A stretch of 27,321 bases of DNA from Holophagaceae bacterium UBA1801 (GTDB taxonomy: Bacteria > Acidobacteriota > Holophagae > Holophagales > Holophagaceae): NCBI GenBank assembly GCA_002319925.1, contig DCFP01000047.1:1-27321 (forward strand), given 5' to 3'. The notes beneath the pieces were generated by a model. It searched no databases, had not been told where the DNA came from, and saw only the letters and a list, made by a program, of their open reading frames with translations. Below, piece by piece: positions 22,904 through 27,321 of this stretch. The position numbers were made by a program, and so were the translations under genes. Position 1 is the stretch's first letter. Each line of letters opens with the position of its first letter.

Positions 22904-24235
22904 ATGTCTCTATTCGCATCCGATAAGGAGAAGCATCAAGAGCCCGGCAGTTCCCTTGCGTTGGCCTATCTGGAAGAAGCCCTCCGGCTCAAAAGCCCTT
23001 TTCTTTTGAGGGATGCGAGCAAGAACGAGGTCCCGGCCAGCATCCATGGCGTCGATGAGGATGCAGGCACGTTCCGTCTCCTGTTCGGTGGGATTCTTGA
23101 CGGCAACAAGGGTGAGAGGATCGAATTCATTGTCGTCCACGAGGGGCTGAGGATTGGTGGGGCGACTCAGGTCGTTGAACTCCGTACGGGGATGGCTGTT
23201 TTAAGACTTCCCGATCGCCTGGAACTCAAGGAACGCCGCCGGTCCCCCAGGGCTCGGCTGAATCCCAAGGAAGGAGTCACTGCCAATGCCTTCCAGGATC
23301 TATTGGAAGGTGTGGCCCTGTCCGGGACTCTTGAGAACCTCTCCGAGCATGGATTCAAGATCCGGGTCGAGAATGCCATCACCATAAGCACGGAAAAAAG
23401 GCTGGTGCTTGGGACCACTCTTACCTCGCCGGGACAAGCCTTCAAGATCATCCGGTTGAACAAGGTTCCGAAATGTCCAGCCGTTATGGAGCTCTCGGGG
23501 AAAGTCGCCCACATTGCTTACGATCAAGCCGGGCTTGTCCTTGGTTTCGCCTTCAATCCTCCTGCTTCGGAAATCGCCTCTGCGCTTCAAGGATTGATGG
23601 CAAGCCGTACAGCTCCGATCCCCATCTCGCTGCCCCCGAAAACCCGTCGGCCCAAGAAGAGGGAGGAGATCGGAGAAGAAGAGGCTGAGAAGCTGAACGA
23701 GGCCGGGGACTTTGTTTCGATGCCTGATGGAGCGCAGGTCCCGGTCGCGGCGCCGATGCCCCCCATCGCGGAGTCCTCCAACCGGGACACTTTACCCCCG
23801 ATCCCAGAGACCAAACCGGTTTCGGACAGGCACGCGGCCCTGCTCCGGCTCAAGAAGATGTCACGCGCCATGATCATCTATTCACCGGGGTATCAAAGCG
23901 GAATTCTCAAGCGATTCCTCGGCCAACACGGATTTGGACGGATCCTGGTGGCTTCGACCATGGAAGTCTTGCTGGACGAGCTTCAGCAGCCGAATCCTGG
24001 GGTTCTGTTCATCGATTGGGATGGCGGCACTGAAGATGCCATTGAGCTCATGAAGCTCCTGAAAAACGCCTTTGAAAACCTGCCACCCGCCGTGCTTGCA
24101 GCCCGGCAGGTTTCCGAAGACCTGCTCACGGAGATCAGTGACGCAGGGTTCTCGGATTTCATCAAGAAACCCTTTGCCTGCGACGACACCCTCGCATCCC
24201 TCCTGGACCGACAGTTTCTCAATCAAAAGGGATAG
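22904..24235 (+). CDS. PilZ-domain protein with degenerate C-terminal receiver
   Basis: The 443-residue protein joins three parts. Residues about 15-105 form a YcgR-N-like beta domain. The PilZ domain (about 108-230) has both cyclic di-GMP motifs: RRxPR at R112-R116 and NLSEHG at N145-G150. After a charged Pro/Glu-rich linker (about 238-325), the C-terminal part (about 330-440) resembles a receiver, with LFIDWD at the phosphoacceptor position and a KKPF lysine. The N-terminal acidic pair is replaced by IIYSPG, so phosphorylation is doubtful. I start at ATG 22904, preceded by GAGG. An upstream Met at 22808 adds a charged, unlikely leader. It may read out cyclic di-GMP made by proteins such as the cyclase at 7506-9065. 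Confidence 0.88.
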   Translation: MSLFASDKEKHQEPGSSLALAYLEEALRLKSPFLLRDASKNEVPASIHGVDEDAGTFRLLFGGILDGNKGERIEFIVVHEGLRIGGATQVVELRTGMAVLRLPDRLELKERRRSPRARLNPKEGVTANAFQDLLEGVALSGTLENLSEHGFKIRVENAITISTEKRLVLGTTLTSPGQAFKIIRLNKVPKCPAVMELSGKVAHIAYDQAGLVLGFAFNPPASEIASALQGLMASRTAPIPISLPPKTRRPKKREEIGEEEAEKLNEAGDFVSMPDGAQVPVAAPMPPIAESSNRDTLPPIPETKPVSDRHAALLRLKKMSRAMIIYSPGYQSGILKRFLGQHGFGRILVASTMEVLLDELQQPNPGVLFIDWDGGTEDAIELMKLLKNAFENLPPAVLAARQVSEDLLTEISDAGFSDFIKKPFACDDTLASLLDRQFLNQKG

Positions 24236-24958
24236 GGATTCCCTGATCAAGTTGATGCAGAGCAACAGCCGATTACGGCCACGCTTGAACCGGCTTTTCA
24301 TCGAAATCCTCGTGGATTCAGGAAACGGCAACTTTGATAGGGCGGGGCTGGTCCGCACACCCCAGCAAGGCATCAGGGATGTGTCTGGTGCTGATACCGC
24401 GCTCCCCCCATGTCACTTCGAACTCTTTGGAATGCTGTAACAGGAAGCGAATTCTTTTAGTAATCCCGATCCGTTCGGCGGATATGTCAGCTCCTGGCGC
24501 CGAATGTTGGAATATTTGCTCAAGATATGCACGCGGATTGCCGATAAAGCATCCTTGTGGCAGTGCGGTTTGGGTGATCGAACCCGGGGTGGCTGAAGCC
24601 CCAATGTATTGCGGCATCGGGTGGCGAGCCACGGGGCTTGATCCTGTCGATGCGGGCCTTCATTGATGCCCAGAGCCATCGAAAGGCGGCCTACCCCAGC
24701 CTGGGACACGGATTCGTCCGACTTTCGGAATTCGGGTCCAAATAATTATTGAAAGGGTGCTTGCACGACTGTCAGGAAGGCTTATTTTGCAATTGTGGGG
24801 AGCCGATGCCCGATGCTGGGGTGCGTTTCCCTGCGTGTATCCCAGGTTGCGCATTGACATTCGAGATCACCGCACGGGGGAACGACTTCATGAGGCTTAC
24901 CCACCGGGCTTCCCGAAGGTGCATCACTGCTACGCATTCGTATCACTTGGAGGTAACC
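24236..24958. other. Gene-poor region with no secure gene
   Basis: Several overlapping small frames exist but none has a ribosome site and family resemblance. On the minus strand 24318-24632 (GTG start, 104 codons; contains RIRFLLQHSKEFEV) and a 49-codon frame starting at 24663 look somewhat protein-like but overlap in different frames. This may be decayed coding sequence. A short palindrome (CCCAGCCTGGG) lies near 24695. No RNA gene was recognised. Confidence 0.4.
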
Positions 24959-25141
24959 ATGGAATTTGGCGGACTATATTTTTTCACCGAAGAACTGGAC
25001 GACCTGATTCTGGCCAAGTCCCAGGTTCCGGTCATCTCGCCGCGGTTGAGGGATCGGTGCCCTGACGAGGGCGAACCACTGGAAGGGGAAACCTTGCCCG
25101 ATAGTGCCTTCGGGGCGATACGAACCTGGCTGGGCATCTGA
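24959..25141 (+). CDS. Small hypothetical protein, 60 residues
   Basis: An ATG at 24959 is preceded by GGAGGT at ideal spacing (24949-24954), the best ribosome site in this part of the window. The product is acidic, with MEFGGLYFFTEELDDLIL at the start and SAFGAIRTWLGI at the end. No family is recognised and no signal peptide or membrane segment is obvious. The reading frame is open further upstream to 24749, but that part looks non-coding. A CAAT/ATTG hairpin followed by TTTTT at about 25188-25217 could end its transcript. The strong ribosome site is the main argument that it is real. Confidence 0.5.
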   Translation: MEFGGLYFFTEELDDLILAKSQVPVISPRLRDRCPDEGEPLEGETLPDSAFGAIRTWLGI

Positions 25142-25187
25142 TCCCAAGGGAGTATCGAACCAAGATGCCAGATGCAAGAGGACCGAG

Positions 25188-25217
25188 GCCGTCGCAATAG
25201 GGTCATTGTGGCTTTTT
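25188..25217 (+). terminator. Weak terminator-like hairpin with T-run
   Basis: GCC...CAAT and ATTG...GGC can pair across a 6-base loop with an internal bulge, followed by TTTTT. It lies 47 bases after the stop of the 60-residue gene. The stem is short. Confidence 0.25.
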
Positions 25218-25271
25218 GTTGCCAGCACAAAGCAGATTGTTCAGGTTCTGCCTCACCTTGGTCGAGCGGAT

Positions 25272-25559
25272 CTACTTGGATCCCTGGCCACCTGGGCCAT
25301 TGGCCAGGTCTGGTGGTGTGGCCACCTGTCTTTTGCGCAGCCATGCCTCGGTCGTGAACTGATCGGTCACATTCGCGTTCTGCACCTCCAGGATCCACGC
25401 ATGAACTTCCTGCCAGCGGAACCGAGGCCGTTTACCAAAACGAATGTCGTACGGCATGCCGTTTTCCATCATTAAGTGAATGGTTTTGGAATCGACAGAC
25501 AGTCCAAGCTCTTCGCGTATCCGGGCGATCAGTTGGGACTGGTTCAGTCGGTCTGGCAT
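25272..25559 (-). CDS. Small putative DNA-binding (helix-turn-helix-like) protein
   Basis: The 95-residue product has an N-terminal half compatible with a MerR/excisionase-like winged helix: LNQSQLIARIREELGLSVDSK, then a GMPYDIRFGKRPRFRW segment and the EVHAWILE helix that usually closes such domains. The C-terminal 25 residues are low-complexity. The ATG at 25559 has GGAAGGG immediately upstream, and TACAAT lies about 15 bases upstream of the start without a clear -35 box. Small proteins of this kind occur in phage and plasmid modules or as regulators of neighbouring small genes. It lies 250 bases downstream of the Cys-rich gene on the same strand. The family call is tentative. Confidence 0.55.
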   Translation of the reverse strand: MPDRLNQSQLIARIREELGLSVDSKTIHLMMENGMPYDIRFGKRPRFRWQEVHAWILEVQNANVTDQFTTEAWLRKRQVATPPDLANGPGGQGSK

Positions 25560-25809
25560 GCCCTTCCATTGTAGGGTGAACCAAGGGATCGTTCGCTGCT
25601 AATCGAGCGCTTCGCCCTCGAAGGAGCATCGACCTAGCCATCCTTCAGACCATGCGGTCGCCAACAAGGTTCAACGCCGATTCCGGCCTGCCCCCGTACC
25701 CAGCGTGGGCACCACTGGGAAGTCCTGGAAGCGCCCCTTGGTTGGGACCTCAGGTGTTCGGGATTTCTAGAGACTGCGGACATTCCGTCCTGGCGATGCC
25801 GCAGGCAAT

Positions 25810-26054
25810 TCAGTCTGCACATCCAACCAGCCCCCCACGCTTCGGCGGTGGTTCACCTTCGTCATCATCTGCGTTCGCTTTGCGGACACAAGCCTTTTCA
25901 ATCGACTTGAAGGGGTTCTCATCGAGCTCGGCCGACTTGTTGCCATCGACGATCGAGAAATTGTCGCCAAAGCAGGATTTGCCCGAAGAGCTGATATGGG
26001 TGCAAGGGACACCACCGCAAGCAGCGCAGGAAATATGGAACGACTGATATGCAT
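25810..26054 (-). pseudogene. Cys-rich small protein whose frame is out of register with its start codon
   Basis: One minus-strand frame reads 80 codons to a TGA at 25810 with strong protein character: six Cys (ISCAACGGVPC at the start), SGKSCFGDNFSIVDGNKS, an acidic stretch ADDDEGEPPPKR and the end GGLVGCAD. Its third positions are GC-rich. It has no ATG, GTG or TTG start and is preceded by two in-frame TAA codons. Just at its beginning, AAAGGAG is followed five bases later by ATG (26054), but that ATG is one base out of frame. Adding one base after ATG (ATGGCA) would give an 81-residue protein starting MAYQSFH. This suggests a one-base deletion or sequencing error. Read without correction, the ATG gives a different 95-residue frame (to 25767) with a hydrophobic, signal-like N-terminus (PALLAVVSLAPISALRA) but an Arg/Ser-rich tail, so an alternative real gene is not excluded. 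Confidence 0.5.
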
Positions 26055-27310
26055 AACGACTCCTTTCGGCTTATTAGCCACAGTAAACAATAAAGTCCAT
26101 CCATTCGAACCATTGTTGTGGCCGTATGATAATGAAATGAATAGACTTGATGGGCGAACCACGTGCCCAAATCAATTGTGCGGAAATTGTTGGGAAGGTG
26201 CCGCCCCGATCGAGACCCTAGATATGTGTTCGACTGACACCCGCAAATCGTGGTAGCGGATCAACCATTCCAAGACATAATTAGCAATGAGTTCTCCGGA
26301 TGAAATCAAAATGTATATACATTAATATACCATGCCTTATGATGCGTCTGTTAAAAATTAGAATTCATTTCCCAATTATTTTTCGAATTCTATTAATAAT
26401 CTCAAGGTCAGAAATCCTTGCTCTCTCTGTCCCAGAATATCAAGCGGAGCAGTGTTGGCATTGCAGGTGAGCAAGATGGCAAATCTCTCCTCACCCAAAA
26501 CGCTTTGACAGGTTCTGACCCTGTGGTACGTATCGTTGCTCTCTGTGATCCAATTCCCCGTTTTGAGAACGGAGACAACTGATATATCTGGTTGCGTTCA
26601 ATTCAAGCGGTGAACCAGCGAGGATTTAGATGGTCCGGACCACGGCCAGGCAGGCCAGAATCAAGGGTATTTCCTTGAATGGACTGCCACTCAAGCCTTC
26701 GTTATGCGTGGTATTTTTTTTTATTCCTGCGTTGACATTCCAACAACAGCCTCTTTAGACTTCTTCAGAAGCTCCTAGACAACCCGATAGCTACGAAGAC
26801 GTGTCTGTCACGTTTGTGAAGTCTAGCCACTGCCATCGCGAGCAACCATCTTGGATGATCCCCCAGGGGAGCAACAGCATGACGAGAGCCTCGCTTCAAG
26901 AAAACTGTACTTTGGAATCCGACCATGCCTGGGGAAGGCTCTATCCACTCCGGTCCTGTGCCTGCCGGTTCAAGAATGCGTTTGAATGCTTTCGACCATG
27001 CCGCGACGTGCGGCCCGTGAAACAAGGAGGTGATGGTATTCGAGACCGCAGGGGAGGGCCTTAGCCTTCCCGAATGGGGAGCATGCTGATGGAACTGTCC
27101 CATCCATCGATTCGGATCTTCCCCATTGAATGTATTCTGTTCCGACTGGAATCATCGACCGCACCTCGGGAAAGGCGGGGCGGCGCTTTCCCACTGATTT
27201 AGAGCAATACCCGTGGTTCGATCACTGACCAGATGAATTGCAATCACGGCATCAAACTGCAAGTCATGTCCCAACCTTTTCTTCACAACTCGCAACGGAG
27301 GAGAAAACTC
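26055..27310. other. Gene-poor, partly AT-rich region
   Basis: About 1.25 kb without a supported gene. The part 26280-26400 is markedly AT-rich compared with the rest of the window and contains the palindrome ATGTATATACAT (26311-26322). A run of nine T lies around 26713-26722. From about 26765 the GC content rises again and frames open on both strands, but none has a ribosome site or a family resemblance. No tRNA or other RNA gene was recognised. Composition and lack of genes fit an accessory insertion or decayed DNA. Confidence 0.4.
26732..26761 (+). promoter_or_regulatory. Candidate sigma-70 promoter without an obvious gene
   Basis: A perfect TTGACA (26732-26737) is followed after 18 bases by TAGACT (26756-26761, 4 of 6 matches). 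No plus-strand gene with a ribosome site starts soon after it. It could serve the gene starting at 27311, over a long leader, or an unannotated RNA. Confidence 0.3.
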
Positions 27311-27321
27311 ATGCGAAAAAT
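27311..27321 (+). CDS. Start of a gene leaving the window
   Basis: ATG at 27311 is preceded by GGAGGAG (27297-27303) at seven bases, an excellent ribosome site. Only the first codons (Met-Arg-Lys) are inside the window. The basic start would suit a signal peptide, but nothing further can be said. Confidence 0.6.

Noticed and set aside
26765..27103. Minus-strand frame of 112 codons
   Set aside because: There is no Shine-Dalgarno sequence, other frames are equally open on both strands, and the translation resembles no protein I know.
24236..27310. tRNA or attachment site bordering the accessory region
   Set aside because: No cloverleaf with a TTCGA-type T-loop and acceptor pairing was found, and no direct repeats bounding the region were recognised by eye.

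Overview
The window is about 27 kb of GC-rich bacterial chromosome. It shows Shine-Dalgarno-led genes, Gram-negative envelope functions (a YbbA/YbbP-type ABC exporter, a periplasmic TesA-like esterase, an LpxL-like acyltransferase) and dense signalling genes. This gene mix would fit an environmental Gram-negative such as an acidobacterium of the Holophaga/Geothrix kind or a desulfuromonad-like bacterium. That placement is an inference from gene content only. No rRNA, tRNA or CRISPR array was seen.

Left part (1-9065). A YbbP-like permease (cut by the window edge) and its YbbA-like ATPase lie on the minus strand. They are followed on the plus strand by an orphan KaiB-like protein and, directly downstream, a 1495-residue multi-PAS hybrid histidine kinase with a C-terminal receiver. 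A 316-bp non-coding element with 19-bp perfect terminal inverted repeats and a TA duplication sits exactly at the kinase stop codon. A convergent gene encodes a REC-GGDEF-REC diguanylate cyclase with a Cys-rich tail.

Middle part (9385-18722). A TesA-like esterase and a GNAT acetyltransferase form a short operon, convergent with a type II thymidine kinase. Divergent from the thymidine kinase is a tight six-gene operon: three different B12-binding-type radical SAM enzymes, an LpxL/HtrB-like acyltransferase, a ketosynthase with an intact Cys-His-His triad, and a ketosynthase-like partner that has lost the catalytic residues (chain-length-factor-like). Four of its genes overlap or nearly overlap. 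This looks like a compact, uncharacterised lipid or polyketide pathway that borrows its acyl carrier protein from elsewhere, and it is the best candidate here for an undescribed system.

Right part (18833-27321). On the minus strand are a secreted protein made of three two-repeat DUF4214 modules bounded by conserved cysteines, and a secreted M3 metallopeptidase. Then comes a plus-strand PilZ protein fused to a degenerate receiver. From about 24.2 kb the sequence becomes gene-poor and patchy in base composition. It holds a 60-residue ORF with a strong ribosome site, a small helix-turn-helix-like protein, a Cys-rich small protein whose reading frame is out of register with its start codon, and finally the first codons of a gene leaving the window at 27311. 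The last 3 kb have the look of an accessory region.
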